Shown piece after piece: positions 13,056 to 22,711 of a stretch of 64,000 bases of DNA; position 1 is the stretch's first letter; every line of letters begins with the position of its first letter. Position numbers and translations under genes: made by a program. The notes below the pieces were generated by a model that saw only the letters and a list, made by a program, of their open reading frames with translations, did no database searches and was not told the origin of the DNA. The stretch is from Ascochyta rabiei (lineage: Eukaryota; Ascomycota; Dothideomycetes; Pleosporales; Didymellaceae): the NCBI RefSeq assembly GCF_004011695.2, contig NC_082423.1, positions 1,116,001-1,180,000 on the forward strand, in the 5' to 3' direction.

Positions 13056-13280
13056 TGTAGGTAAGAGTATTGCTTAATGCAAGAAGGTGGTTGTCTTTAA
13101 TAGCAAGCCCTAATAGCTTGCTGAGATTAATTTAATATACCCTCCTAACAATTACGTGCCTCTAACCCCTAATAGCCCTTTAAGCCCTTGCTAGTTAAAA
13201 CCCCCAATAATCACGTGCACCCAAACCCTGATAGCCTTCTAAGCCCTCGCTAGTTAACCCTGTACTTTTACTCCACTATA
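13056..13280 (-). repeat. LTR of Ty3 element (5' LTR by pol orientation)
   Basis: It starts TGTAGGTAAGAG and is the partner of 3019-3242. Its right edge (TA from CA) abuts sequence from the RT gene of a second Ty3 family. Confidence 0.8.
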
Positions 13281-14621
13281 TTATGTATTGTTAGTAAGTA
13301 GCTAGTCTATTGCATAGTCTAAAGGGTAGAACCTTACACTTGTAATTACTGTAATAGGTATAAAATATAGTGTACTTTTCTAACGCAGGGTCTATATAAA
13401 TTCTGTTAAAGGCGTTCTAGATATAAAGCTTAGTAAAGATCTTAGCTTTCAAAGGTTAGGTAATAAACCTGTCTTTGCGCTGTATTAGATAGGAGTCTTT
13501 TCTAGTAATGGTGTTAAATTTGCAATAGTTAACATAAATGCGTAGGCTCCTATTTAGTTTGCAAATATAGAGTATTAGCAACGCAAAAGGGCTCTTACTG
13601 TGTTTAATCTAACTGTATTTAAGTTAATCTTACATAAACTTCTTAGTGGCCTTAAGTTCCTTAAAATTTTGCTTATATGAGGGCAGGTAGAAATTTAGTA
13701 ATTATCTTTCTAAGATAATTTTGTAATTATACAGGCAGTGTTCTAAAAGGGTTTTAGACTCTGTTTTACTAAACGTAATAGTATATTAGGCAATTTTCTC
13801 TAGTAATTGCTCTTTTAGAAGGTAGGCGTTCTCTAGGTTGTCTAGGTTAAGATAATTATTAATAAGGCAGGTAATCTTATATAGACTAGTAGTAAAGGAA
13901 TTTATTATATGTTTTTTTATAGAAAAGTAAAAAGAATTTGTAGAAGTTATCAAAAAATTTGCACCTTTAGTAAGGGGTAGGTTAGCAGCCTTTTAGGTCT
14001 AGGCTAATACTAAGTTTTAAGATTTTAGTAATTGTAATATACCTCTAATCTAATAGACAGAATAGTTTAAGCTTTAGCTCTAATAGTACTCTTCTATATC
14101 CTTTAGGTAATCTCTACGTTGTATGTCCTAAAGGACGTAGGCTTAAGGTGTACGTTAATTAAGGTTTATTAGTAATAGAGGGGTAGGGTTATATAACTAA
14201 GGATACCATACTAGCTATATAAGCTAAGACTATTCTGCATTAAGCTAGAGCTTGAAACGTTTTAGCTATTTAATACCAATAATACAATCTTAAGATCCTA
14301 GATTAATAATAATAAAGAGGTATTTATAGATCGTATGCCTATTATTTGTTAGGTATAAGTTTATAAATGTATGTACTAGTTTACTAAAGTTATAATCTAG
14401 TCTTAGAATCCTTTAATAGCTATCTTAAATAGTAGCTTTTAGATAGGAGTCCTAAGCGCTAAGGAGACTAAGGAAGTAATTTTAGAATTTAGAAATCAAA
14501 ATCCTTAGGCACTAGTGTTAACTAAGGAGTTAAGTTGTACGCCTAGCCCTTAATTTGATAGAATAGAAGAAGTAAGAAAGTGGGATCTACTAAATAGATA
14601 AGATAAGGAGAGGTTAGATAG
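13281..14621 (-). mobile_element. Fragment of second Ty3 family (same family as 55660-63160)
   Basis: On the minus strand this matches the interior of the right-hand element closely, both as DNA and as decoded protein. It corresponds to about 57440-58760, running from the protease region into reverse transcriptase. Shared landmarks include the segment around Arg-Lys-Asp-Ser-Tyr-Leu-Ile and the run Leu-Lys-Ala-Lys-Ile-Phe-Thr-Lys. It is cut on the left by the 3019-13280 element and ends on the right at the 14622 repeat. Confidence 0.8.
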
Positions 14622-14682
14622 TGTCACGGTTAAGAGAACTTCTATTTAAGGGAGTAAAAGATTGGTCTTTTGCTCCGCAACA
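14622..14682. repeat. 61-bp LTR-like repeat, copy 1
   Basis: It begins TGTCACGG and ends CTTTTGCTCCGCAACA, a TG...CA unit. A diverged direct copy lies at 18708-18767. It separates a heavily mutated block from a normal-composition island. It may be a very short solo LTR or an LTR end; no target duplication was seen. Confidence 0.55.
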
Positions 14683-15081
14683 GAATACTGCAATACTTCC
14701 AATATTGCACTTGGGAACAAACGAAACAAACAAGATTTGGCGCTTTGGCTATTTTTAAGTACTAGAACTAGATAACCTATCAATGCTACTCTGTCAACTC
14801 TTTTGCCATAATAACAAGATACAAGATCGATGTTTTAACCAAGATCAGATAGCATAGAAGCCTAACAAAATGTCGCTTACACTGACTGGACAAGCTCAAA
14901 AAAATGGGGTTGAATTTTTTTTCTTAGATCGAGGAGTTGTGTTAATGCAGAAAGAGGAGGACCAAGGAAGCAAGCCGTTGTCATAAACCTAACTAATTAC
15001 GCGCAGAAGGCGGGGTTAAGTAAAATAGTGCTGTAGCTGTGTGCAGGGGTAAAGCTGCAATCGCTAGCGACTCTAACTTAC
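14683..15081. other. Normal-composition intergenic stretch
   Basis: This is the left part of the GC-balanced island. No gene is recognised. Confidence 0.4.
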
Positions 15082-15303
15082 ACCAAAACCCGTTTCCAGT
15101 TCCTATGCTTCTTTGATTCACAACGCACGGCCACCGTAATAGGCGCTTTACTAGAGATAGATCAGCGCTATGCACTGGCATAGTGTGTAGAATGATTGAC
15201 AGGGAGCCCCAGCATAGTACTAATCCTTCTCCAGTTAAGCGCCTATTACGGTGGCCGTGCGCTGTAAATCAAAGAAGTCCAGGAACCGGAAACCGATTTC
15301 GGT
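15082..15303. mobile_element. MITE-like inverted repeat, ~222 bp
   Basis: Terminal inverted arms 15082-15152 and 15233-15303 (~70 bp each) carry the shared core GCACGGCCACCGTAATAGGC. Between them is ~80 bp of non-coding sequence. Differences between arms look mostly like C/T or G/A. Non-autonomous DNA transposon; the superfamily is unresolved. Confidence 0.75.
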
Positions 15304-15310
15304 CAGTACT

Positions 15311-15321
15311 GTATTAAAATT
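15311..15321. repeat. LINE target-site duplication, left
   Basis: GTATTAAAATT, exactly repeated at 17961-17971 just after the (TG)n tail of the LINE. Confidence 0.85.
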
Positions 15322-17700
15322 GTGGTCAAAGACCATGTTCTTGCGTTATTCCGACAGTCGCTAGAGGAGGGATCGCTGCCCAGCCAATGGAGACACGCCA
15401 AGATTATCCTGCTTAAGAAGCTAGGTAAGGAAGACTACACTATTGCTAAAGCCTAGAGGCTAATCTCCCTGCTAGCCACGCTGGGCAAAGTGTTAGAGTT
15501 AGTGGTGGCAGAGAGGATCTTGCACATGGTAGAGACGCATAGGCTGCTGCCTACTAACTACTTTAGAGCGCGCAAGCAGCAATTAGTAGAGCAAGCGCTA
15601 GTGCTTTTCTAAGAACAGATCTACACCGCATAGCGGGGCTAGCAAACAGTTATCCTAATCAGCTTTGACGTTAAAGGAGCGTACAATAGAGTGTGTAAGA
15701 AAAGACTGCTGCAGAGGATAAAAGCGCAAGGCATACTAGAGAGGCTGTTGTGGTAGGTAGAAGCGTTCTGCTCACAGCGTACGGCATTAGTCCAGGTCAA
15801 CAGATAGGCGTCTGAGGTTTAAGAGCTGCCGCAAGGATCGCCGCTGTCTCCTATTCTGTTTCTCTTCTTTAATGCTGACCTAGTGTAAAGACGCATTAAC
15901 ACGTATAGTGGTGCAATTGTGTTTATAGATAACTTTACTGCGTAGGTTACAGGACTAACAGCGCAAAGCAACAGGGAGGGTATTAAAGCCATTATTAAAG
16001 ACGCACTTAACTAGGAACGTAGAAGCAGGGCGACGTTTAAAGTAGAGAAGACAGCTATTATCTACTTTACTCGCAAAGCGTATAAGAGCGCTGCAGACCC
16101 CTTTGTAATTAAGGGGCAGAGCGTAGCACCTAAGGACCACATTAATATACTCAGCGTACTTATAGACGCTAGCCTTAAGTACCACAAGCACATTGTAAGT
16201 GCGGCTGCAAAGGGGCTAGAAGCAGTATTAGAGCTTAGGAGGCTGAAAGGAATCTTGCCTACAGTCGCACGGCAGCTGTTTACAGCAACAGTAGCGCTAA
16301 CAGTAGACTACGCGTCCAACGTGTAGATGCACACCTACAAGAACAAACTAGCAAGACCTATTAACAGGGTGCAGAGGATAGGAGCACAAGCAATTGTAGG
16401 GACGTTTGTTACAGTAGCAACGTGGGTAGCAGAGGCAGAGGTGCACATCCTAAGCGCATAAGAGCAATTCTAGAAGTAAGCAGTTAAGCTGTAGACTAAC
16501 ATACACGCGTTGCCTAAGACTAACCTACTATAAAGGAACATATCTTGTATGCGCAAGTTCAGGAGGCAGTACTACTTGCTGCTCTACTAGGTTGCTAAGG
16601 CGCTTAAGGACATAGAGATGGAGCAGATAGAGACAATCCAGCCATGCGTCTTAGCGCTATAAGAGAAGAGAGCGCAGGCAGTTACTAAGAATGCAGTGCA
16701 GAGGCTTAAGGCGAACTAGGCAGTACGCATTGCAGTAAGTAGTTCGTCGCAGAACAGAGTAGTTAGAATGGGAGGTGCGATCAGCATACAGAACAACAAA
16801 ACACTAGGCAAGAGAGAGGAGCAGAACCTGTACTCAGCAGAGCTGGTAGTAATAGCTAAGGCGCTGAGTAGGCTGCTAAAGCTAAGGTTTTGCAACATTA
16901 TACTTACAACAAGAAACAAAGCTGCTGTGCTAACGCTAAGAAGACCTTAGCAGCAGTTAGGTTAAAGCTATATTAGTAAGCTCTATAAGACTGTACAGAC
17001 GCTAAGAAGAGATAATAACACAGTAACAGCCCTATAGCTGCTAGCAAGCAAAGAGTGTAAGCTTACACGTCTTGCTAAGCAGGAGGCAAAGTTGTTAATA
17101 AGACTAAACGCTATGCTGTAGACACAGCTTCCTAGGATGCAATTAACTGCGCACAACATTGCACGCAAGCAAGTTAACGCTAAGAAGGTGCTAGAGAAAG
17201 TAGGGAACTACTCTAAGCAAATTAACACAGCACTGCTAGGAAAGCACATATAATAACTCTACAACTAGCTATAGCATAAAGAGAGTAGCGTGCTTACGCA
17301 GCTTAGGACAGGCATAGCACAGCTAAACACGTACCTACACCACATTAAAGCGTACAAGACAGACCAGTGCAAGTGCAGACAGGTAGCAGAGACAGTAGAG
17401 CACTTTCTGTTCTGATGCAGACAGTAGACAGCACAGCAAGCAGAGATGCTACAGTGCACGCAGACAGGCAGAGGAAACGTGTTACTCTACCTGGGCGGCA
17501 AAGCAGCGACAGACAACGCAAAATAGGCGCTGAACATGGACGTAGTGCGAGCGACGATTTGATTCGCAATTGCGACAGGAAGACTTGACACGAATTATCA
17601 GCTAACAACTAGACAAATCTTACCTACTAACATAAACCTATTAACAGTCTTATATAGCATAGAGTAGACAGCGCTTTAGCTGCTGAAGATAGGACGCTAA
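15322..17700 (+). pseudogene. LINE ORF2 fragment: reverse transcriptase, RNase H, zinc knuckle
   Basis: One continuous frame broken mainly by TAG/TAA codons, with a few TGA. Early RT shows Trp-Arg-His-Ala-Lys, Lys-Leu-Gly-Lys-Glu-Asp-Tyr-Thr and Ser-Leu-Leu-Ala-Thr-Leu-Gly-Lys. Then come the catalytic Phe-Asp-Val-Lys-Gly-Ala-Tyr-Asn (about 15660-15690), Gly-Ser-Pro-Leu-Ser-Pro-Ile-Leu (about 15840) and Phe-Ile-Asp-Asn at 15922-15933, where F/Y-x-D-D is expected. RNase H lies at about 16730-17200, including the Ser-Ala-Glu-Leu helix. A C-terminal Cys-x-Cys...Glu-Thr-Val-Glu-His...Cys finger lies at about 17370-17430. The endonuclease domain is missing because of 5' truncation. Not functional. 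Confidence 0.85.
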
Positions 17701-17960
17701 ACACTTAGAGAAACCGACTCTAAGCTAGTCTGCCACTTGTAATACTAACCTACAAGCGCATAATAAAAGATAGTAGACTAAGAATAAGCGACCTAGATAG
17801 CAAGTAAGGGCTTTGACTTAGATAATAAGCGGCAGGAAGGAGCGAGTTAAAGAAGACATAGGGGCTAGTGAGGCTGCAATGTAGCATAAGCAGTGTAGTA
17901 GCAGACTAGCTTTAGTAGCCCTTTCGGCTCAGCTGCTGGGCGTAAATAAATTGTGTGTGT
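15322..17960 (+). mobile_element. 5'-truncated LINE (non-LTR retrotransposon)
   Basis: A 2.6-kb insertion starts inside the reverse transcriptase domain, contains RNase H and a terminal CCHC motif, and ends in a TAAATAAATTGTGTGTGTGT tail. It is flanked by an 11-bp perfect duplication (15311-15321, 17961-17971). 5' truncation plus target duplication is the product of target-primed reverse transcription. Domain order RT-RNase H-CCHC fits the Tad/I-like groups common in fungi. Its composition is much less AT-biased than the LTR elements, so it is younger or less heavily mutated. Confidence 0.85.
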
Positions 17961-17971
17961 GTATTAAAATT

Positions 17972-18309
17972 CCGTGTATCCTACAAAAATACGATGAAAC
18001 CCATCATGACCTTCTACCCGTAGCCACCCTTTACAAAGATTGGTAGTGTTGCCCTTCTCGATTTTTTGCTTATAGGGGCTAAGAACGTCTAAAGATGCTA
18101 GAGCCCATTTCTCGGCTCTTCGAAAACTGTGTTCTTAGACGAGGCTTTTCCCAGTGGTTTTAGGAAGCTTTACAATGCTGACAGAAAATGATTTCCGGTT
18201 CGTGCATATCATTTGATCTCAACAGACAGTCACTACGGAAGACTCTGCGCCCAAGCTACACCGCACTCACTCAACTTTACCACAAACTGAACTTGCTTGT
18301 TATGTAGCG
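17972..18309. other. Intergenic, no gene seen
   Basis: Normal-composition sequence between the LINE and the next MITE. No open frame of note and no repeat was detected. Confidence 0.4.
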
Positions 18310-18311
18310 TA

Positions 18312-18452
18312 ACGTCCGTCCCTATGTGACAAAAAACCCCGTAGGCCAAGAATGACCAATCGGATTGCTAGGATCGCGCAATTCTCTATGACCTTTCGAT
18401 CTAATTGGTCATTCTCGGCCCACGGGGTTTTTTGTCACATAGGGACGGGCGT
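18312..18452. mobile_element. 141-bp MITE, TA target (Tc1/mariner-pogo type)
   Basis: It is flanked by TA on both sides (18310-18311 and 18453-18454). Terminal inverted repeats of ~50 bp begin ACGTCCGTCCCTATGTGACA and pair with the right end. Same family as the nested pair at 30192-30478 (142-143 bp, same terminal pattern). It has no coding capacity and would rely on a pogo/mariner-like transposase; a pogo remnant lies 2 kb away. Confidence 0.88.
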
Positions 18453-18454
18453 TA

Positions 18455-18707
18455 TGTAATATCTTAATGATATAGCAGTTTATTGATTAATACATTAGAA
18501 GGTTAGCTAAGTAGGTATCATTGGGGCTTGCTTGCTGTGTGACCTGCTACTTGTGGTGTAATTTTACGTGACGGTTAATGTTAACATGTATAGGAGGAGA
18601 TTGATGAACAAGTTAGTTGATTAATTAATCTATTGTAGGGAGCGAATATATGTCTTCTTGTTACGAAATCAATGATGAAACGCGCTACTCCTGAGTAATA
18701 GTAGATG
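18455..18707. other. Intergenic, no gene seen
   Basis: Normal-composition sequence between the MITE and the short LTR-like repeat. Nothing was recognised. Confidence 0.4.
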
Positions 18708-18767
18708 CTGACAGTTAAGGTAACTTCTGCTCAAGGGAGAAAAAGATCGATCTTTTGCTCCGCAACA
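18708..18767. repeat. 61-bp LTR-like repeat, copy 2
   Basis: A direct but diverged copy of 14622-14682, sharing GTTAAG, AACTTCT and the ending GATCTTTTGCTCCGCAACA. The two copies bracket the LINE/MITE island. Confidence 0.55.
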
Positions 18768-18923
18768 ATTAAACGTACAAACAACAGTTCCTTTATCAAG
18801 TAGACTAGCTTTAGATTTCCCACCAAAGCTGCTTAATTTGCCTCTTTCTGCAGTCTAATTATGTTTCTTCCATGTGTGGTCGCGTTCATCTTCACTTGTG
18901 AAAGGTTAAACACCCAACGTGGC

Positions 18924-19911
18924 CTAAGCACATAACGTCAGACCTTTGTAAGCCGACAATAGACCTTCTTCATAGACCAATGCTCCGAAAACGGCCAGAA
19001 TGTGCATGGTGTAGTGACTCGCACCTGGCACACCAAGTTTCATCTTAATTGCTTTGTCCAATATGTGGGTTGCGTAGATAGCGCCTCCCAATGTATTAAT
19101 AATAACCAGCGTCCCAAAAGCGGTCAGTAGGCCAAAGTCCCGACTAAGATGCCAGCAGTGAAATGCAGGAAGAGTTGCGAGGCTGCCTAAGACTACATAC
19201 GTGCTGATACGGCTCTGTCGCTCTGAGCAAATGTACTGTGAATTACCCAAGATGCGAACCGTACAATGTAGAAGTGTAAGCAGTAAGAGAAGAGTGCTAT
19301 GCAAAGCAGATGTCTTCTTATGTCTATGTAGCTGTCGTGGTAGCCTTATATAGGGCTATTACAATGCTCTGTTTACATAACGTATCTATGATCGCAATAG
19401 GTGCAGCAGGTGCTGCTCAGGAGCAGGAGGAACCATCTCTCCACCACGTGGCACCTGAATGTCCCTACCTCATGAATCGTCACATACAAAGCGCAGCCGC
19501 TGCAGTTACAAAAGTGATATGCACATACTGCTCGCCGAAATGACAGCTGAACGAGAGCGCCACGAAAGATATCGAGGAGGCCCAGATGGCACAGACAATT
19601 CCAAGGTAGTCAAGTCGCAGCCAAAATTTCGCTTCAGCATGGTCTGCGAAGACGTGATAGAGCGTCAAGCACGCAAAGCAGAAGACATTTGCTGTAAAAT
19701 ACGCAAGAATCGCCGCTGTGCTTAGGGAGAATAGACTCGTCACAGTGCCTGCAAAGCGCGTCGCGCTAGCGCAGAACCATAGGGTGCCAAATAAATGTAA
19801 CCATATGTTGATAGTCTCCGAATATAGGTGAACAATTAAGACTATGGATTTCCGGTAAGAGGTGGTATAGATTCGACGTTGACCAAGCTTGCAGCTGGTT
19901 TCTTTGCGCAT
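18924..19911 (-). CDS. PAQR / AdipoR-hemolysin III family membrane protein
   Basis: PAQR proteins are seven-helix membrane proteins with a buried zinc site; fungal members (Izh-type) affect zinc and lipid homeostasis. Exon 1, from ATG at 19911, encodes the family signature Ser-Glu-Thr-Ile-Asn-Ile-Trp-Leu-His (about residues 31-39), then hydrophobic helices, Leu-Tyr-His-Val-Phe and Leu-Asp-Tyr-Leu-Gly. Exon 2 ends with Gly-Gly-Ala-Ile-Tyr-Ala-Thr and Gly-Ala-Ser-His-Tyr-Thr-Met-His, the HxxxH zinc ligands. An intron of ~187 bp is needed; best fit is donor at 19483 and acceptor at 19297, though GTATGT at 19487 is an alternative donor. The segment before the Ser-Glu-Thr signature is about nine residues shorter than in the family, and no longer N-terminal exon was found, so the 5' end may be truncated. 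Stop at 18924-18926. Confidence 0.7.
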
Positions 19912-20626
19912 AGTAGCTATAAAAGTGAAAGAACAGAATATGGCGCTGTTGTTGCGTGGAGAGGGAGGTGGGGATATGATATAACGGTTTATGAGGTAAG
20001 GACATCACGTGTGCCACGTGCGTTACCCTGGCGCTCCTCCCTCACCTCCATGAGCACTTTCCAGACACGTATACATCGGAGATTCGTCATGTAAACAGTT
20101 CTTCCTGATAACTATATATAAGACTATCACAACCACAACACAGAACAATACGCGTCAGCTTATGCAATAGCAACATTCTCTCACTGCTTGCACCGAAACA
20201 ACAGTAGTGTAATGCATCCTGCTCGGAGTTGGAGACAGTAACGTTAGTCGTAGCTCGTCGATGCTACAAATTGCTTTGCGATAGCTCAGCCATCATAGCA
20301 AAGGGTCCTGTATTAACTCAGACGGTGAAAGGGTTCCTAAGAAGGAGCCATAATTGAACGGTGCCATGTTCTGGCACACATGCACTCGTTCCGAGGGGGG
20401 TCTCGAAACAACCCCCATAATAGGGTACAATTCGTGCCTCGTCAATTAGAGAGTAATAAAAAGGATGTCAGCATATTCAGGCTGGTCTCATTTAGCAATT
20501 TTGTCTAACGTGTTTCCCATGCGAGTCGGCACCCCAAGCGAGTCGGCAGCTCTACCCCACCGACGCGACTGCGCGACAACGCCGCGCAACACCACAATAA
20601 TATTTTATACTGTGGGCAATAGTGAA
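19912..20626. other. Intergenic, no gene seen
   Basis: Promoter side of the PAQR gene and the far end of the pogo remnant. The sequence is mixed, with a GGGGGG tract near 20394. Open frames here are shadows without recognisable domains. The sequence at 20520-20600 beyond the pogo stop is GC-rich and may be that element's 3' flank. Confidence 0.4.
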
Positions 20627-20940
20627 TTATACCTCAGATTCTTCGCTATTATCTGCATCCTCTATTTCTACCTTACAGGTGCGGGAATTGTGCCCAACCT
20701 CGCCGCAACGGCCACAGTGCCTCTCAGCGCGCACCCTCTTCGCAGGCGTTTCACCGTCCTTACGACTACTACCCTCCCTCTCAGCAATTAAGTCTGATAC
20801 CTCGCCAACTGTTAAGGTCTCCTCTACCCGTACATACCGCTTTTTCCGGCTCTTGCGCTTTGTAAGCTCTTCAATTGCGCTTCGCATACGCGCCTGTTCC
20901 TCCTGCAGCAACACCATACCAATAAGCGCCTATATAGTAG
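20627..20940 (-). pseudogene. Pogo/Fot1-type DDE transposase, C-terminal remnant
   Basis: The 96-residue open frame ends with a coiled, Arg/Lys-rich segment and a zinc knuckle (Cys-Gly-Arg-Cys-Gly-Glu-Val-Gly-His-Asn, then Arg-Thr-Cys) followed by an acidic tail. That arrangement is typical of the C-terminus of fungal pogo-like transposases. In-frame coding extends upstream across one TAG (Gln by RIP-type change) to about 20940 and then is lost. The DDE catalytic core is absent, so this is only the last ~100 residues of a protein usually over 500. It could be a relic source for the TA-target MITEs nearby, but that is inference. Confidence 0.65.
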
Positions 20941-21348
20941 GGTCAAGATGCCCCTGTAATAGTACTGTGACGATAAAAACTGTCAACATGTGTTCTAAAT
21001 TCCTGACACGTGTTGCAAAGTTAATACGTTTGATTCAACATTCTTATGTGCGAATAGTGCTGACTTACAATACGTGGTGACGATGTGTTAAAGAATAAAA
21101 GCATGTTAGAGCTTGTATGTGTGTTAAAGTTTAAACATGTGTTAGACCTGTGTTATAATCTTAAAACGTCTTAGCTCTATTTTAAAACTCTAGGTTTACT
21201 TTATATGTATAAAACGTTTTGAGTACTTATTTTTTATTTAGCAACCTTCATCCTTGCTTCCTCTATTACTAAAAAGCATAAGCACATCTGAATATACACC
21301 TTACGCATGCACACCAGCCTAAGTAAAGCAAAGACTACAACGCCAACA
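20941..21348. promoter_or_regulatory. Upstream region of the BYS1-like gene
   Basis: AT-rich spacer with a TATA-like run TATATGTATAAAA at about 21200 and CT/AC-rich sequence before the start codon. The start context is CAACAATGC, a good fungal initiation context. No other gene was seen. Confidence 0.4.
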
Positions 21349-21966
21349 ATGCTGTCTAAAACAAGCCTTGCCCTCGTAGTACTGCAAGCCACCCTAGCAC
21401 TCGCCGGCAACGCCATTATCAACAATCGCTGCAACTACGACATCTGGGTCCAGTCCGTACATGCCCCCTACGGGGGAAATATGACTCACGTTCCCGCTCA
21501 AAGTCAGTACTCTGAGCCCTTTAGCCACGCCCCAACATCAGTGAAGATAAGCAAGACCCCTTCAATCGTTAGTGGAGAGCAAACGCAATTTGAGTACAAC
21601 ATTGTCAGCAACCAAATGTGGTATGACATCTCCTTAGTCGACTGTGCCAAGGGCCCGCAGGGCGCTAGCGGCTCATTCGACACATCCAGCTGCCCGGGCT
21701 ACAACGAGGGTCTAGCTATGCATGTCACCGATAGCATATGCAGGAAAATCGATTGCGGAGCGGAAGCTTATTGTCCTACACAAGCTTATTTCGTCCCTCA
21801 GCCGTATAAAGAGCTCGGGATAGAAGAACCGGTTTTCGTGTGTCCTGGTAATGGCACCAGTTTCGATCTGTGCATGACAGTGTGCTCGCGGGAGCCGCAG
21901 CTGAGGAGTAGGGGCATTGCTGGAAGTCTGGATAACGCGCTGGTTGTAGATGAGGAGGAGAAATAA
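21349..21966 (+). CDS. BYS1-family secreted protein (thaumatin-like effector candidate)
   Basis: A single-exon gene of 205 codons. I start at the ATG at 21349 rather than the in-frame ATG 14 codons upstream, because a clean signal peptide follows immediately (Met-Leu-Ser-Lys, then a hydrophobic core ending Ala-Leu-Ala-Gly). Mature sequence begins Asn-Ala-Ile and carries BYS1-type landmarks: Asn-Arg-Cys-Asn-Tyr-Asp-Ile-Trp, Tyr-Ser-Glu-Pro-Phe, Val-Lys-Ile-Ser, Phe-Glu-Tyr-Asn, Met-Trp-Tyr-Asp-Ile-Ser. The mature part has nine cysteines and an Asn-x-Thr glycosylation site. BYS1 was named from Blastomyces and is widespread as small secreted fungal proteins of unclear function. The frame is undamaged although RIP-type blocks lie within 2 kb. 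Function beyond secretion is not shown. Confidence 0.82.
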   Translation: MLSKTSLALVVLQATLALAGNAIINNRCNYDIWVQSVHAPYGGNMTHVPAQSQYSEPFSHAPTSVKISKTPSIVSGEQTQFEYNIVSNQMWYDISLVDCAKGPQGASGSFDTSSCPGYNEGLAMHVTDSICRKIDCGAEAYCPTQAYFVPQPYKELGIEEPVFVCPGNGTSFDLCMTVCSREPQLRSRGIAGSLDNALVVDEEEK

Positions 21967-22335
21967 AGCATAACAGTGTCAGGGCCCAACCTAAAATGGG
22001 CCCGAACGGCCCGGAAGGAGATATATATACTTAGTGATCGCTATCGTAACTCAATAGCGATTCGTCTCTAGTCACCTAGGACAACATACTTCTTATTCGG
22101 TTATTTTCGTACACCCAGTATTGCAATTAATCGTATTGTTTAACAATCAGTGCCTCCAATCTTCTCAGTTTTGCATCCGCATATGGTTTGGGTGCAACGA
22201 GTAGTCTAGGAAATCCGATTTTCCTCTCTCTCTCTGAAGTAGCGAGAGGTCTTTGTTGCTCATGCTTTTCAATAAAGAAGATAACCATAAACTATCAGTG
22301 GACGATTGCTGGGCCCGGTGGTGAAATAGCTATCT
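21967..22335. other. 3' flank, no gene seen
   Basis: Downstream region of the secreted-protein gene, normal composition. A CT microsatellite (CTCTCTCTCTCT) occurs at about 22230. No gene is recognised. Confidence 0.4.
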
Positions 22336-22561
22336 GATCGGCGATTCCCTAGACGCCCGTTTGCTCAGGTCGCTTGCTAGGCCACAGGAACAAACAACAG
22401 CGTTACTAGAGCCTTCAATTACGTCAGAGAAAAGAAAATTAACAACGATACAAGAAAGTACTAGCGATTTGTGCTCCTTATCCAACTCCCCCTCGTCAAA
22501 CTTTGCTGGACTCACAGAGTCAACGAAGCCCACAACAACGCCTAGTGGACTGGAAGCCTAA
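22336..22561 (+). CDS. Unknown short open frame, possible 3' gene fragment
   Basis: An open frame from about 22336 to the TAA at 22559-22561 has protein-like composition: a leucine-rich start, then a Ser/Thr/Glu-rich tail. A TGA lies just upstream in frame and no start with a good context is visible, so if real it is the 3' end of a broken or spliced gene. I do not recognise it, and the opposite strand is also open. Confidence 0.25.
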
Positions 22562-22564
22562 CCT

Positions 22565-22711
22565 TTATTTGATCAACTCCGCTAACTGTGTGTTCATATC
22601 CCTAACAACATGCAGAAAATGTGCGCCACGCTGCATAGATCTACCAACCCCTGTGAGGATTTCAGATGCCATTGCGTAGCGCATGTAAGGATCCAGCCAG
22701 TCTAGTAAAGA
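22565..22711 (-). CDS. Unknown exon-like fragment
   Basis: From ATG at 22684 to the TAA at 22565-22567 the minus strand encodes 39 residues of well-formed amphipathic sequence, with in-frame sequence extending to about 22711 before stops. It could be a last exon or a tiny gene, but no upstream exon was found and the next gene to the right is on the other strand. Unidentified. Confidence 0.2.
   Translation of the reverse strand, partial: SLLDWLDPYMRYAMASEILTGVGRSMQRGAHFLHVVRDMNTQLAELIK

Larger units (their letters stand above)
3019..13280 (-). mobile_element. Ty3/gypsy LTR retrotransposon, RIP-mutated, 10.3 kb
   Basis: Two direct repeats (3019-3242 and 13056-13280) that begin TG and end CA/TA bound an interior whose Gag zinc knuckle and reverse transcriptase read on the minus strand, so the element runs right to left. 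No matching 5-bp target duplication was found (GCTAT on the left, TTATG on the right), so one flank may be rearranged. On the right it abuts the RT region of a different Ty3 family. It is much longer than a typical 5-7 kb Ty3 element, because of a long opposite-strand ORF near the 3' LTR and a repetitive 5' leader. Confidence 0.85.

Noticed and set aside
16716..17608. Several overlapping open frames on both strands inside the LINE
   Set aside because: They are shadows of the RNase H/zinc-finger frame, which alone shows family motifs.
19310..20094. Open frames opposite or out of frame with the PAQR gene
   Set aside because: No domains; the minus-strand frames at 18924-19911 carry the PAQR signatures instead.
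20465..21080. Two plus-strand open frames of 108 and 152 codons
   Set aside because: They are antisense to the pogo transposase C-terminus and show no domain.
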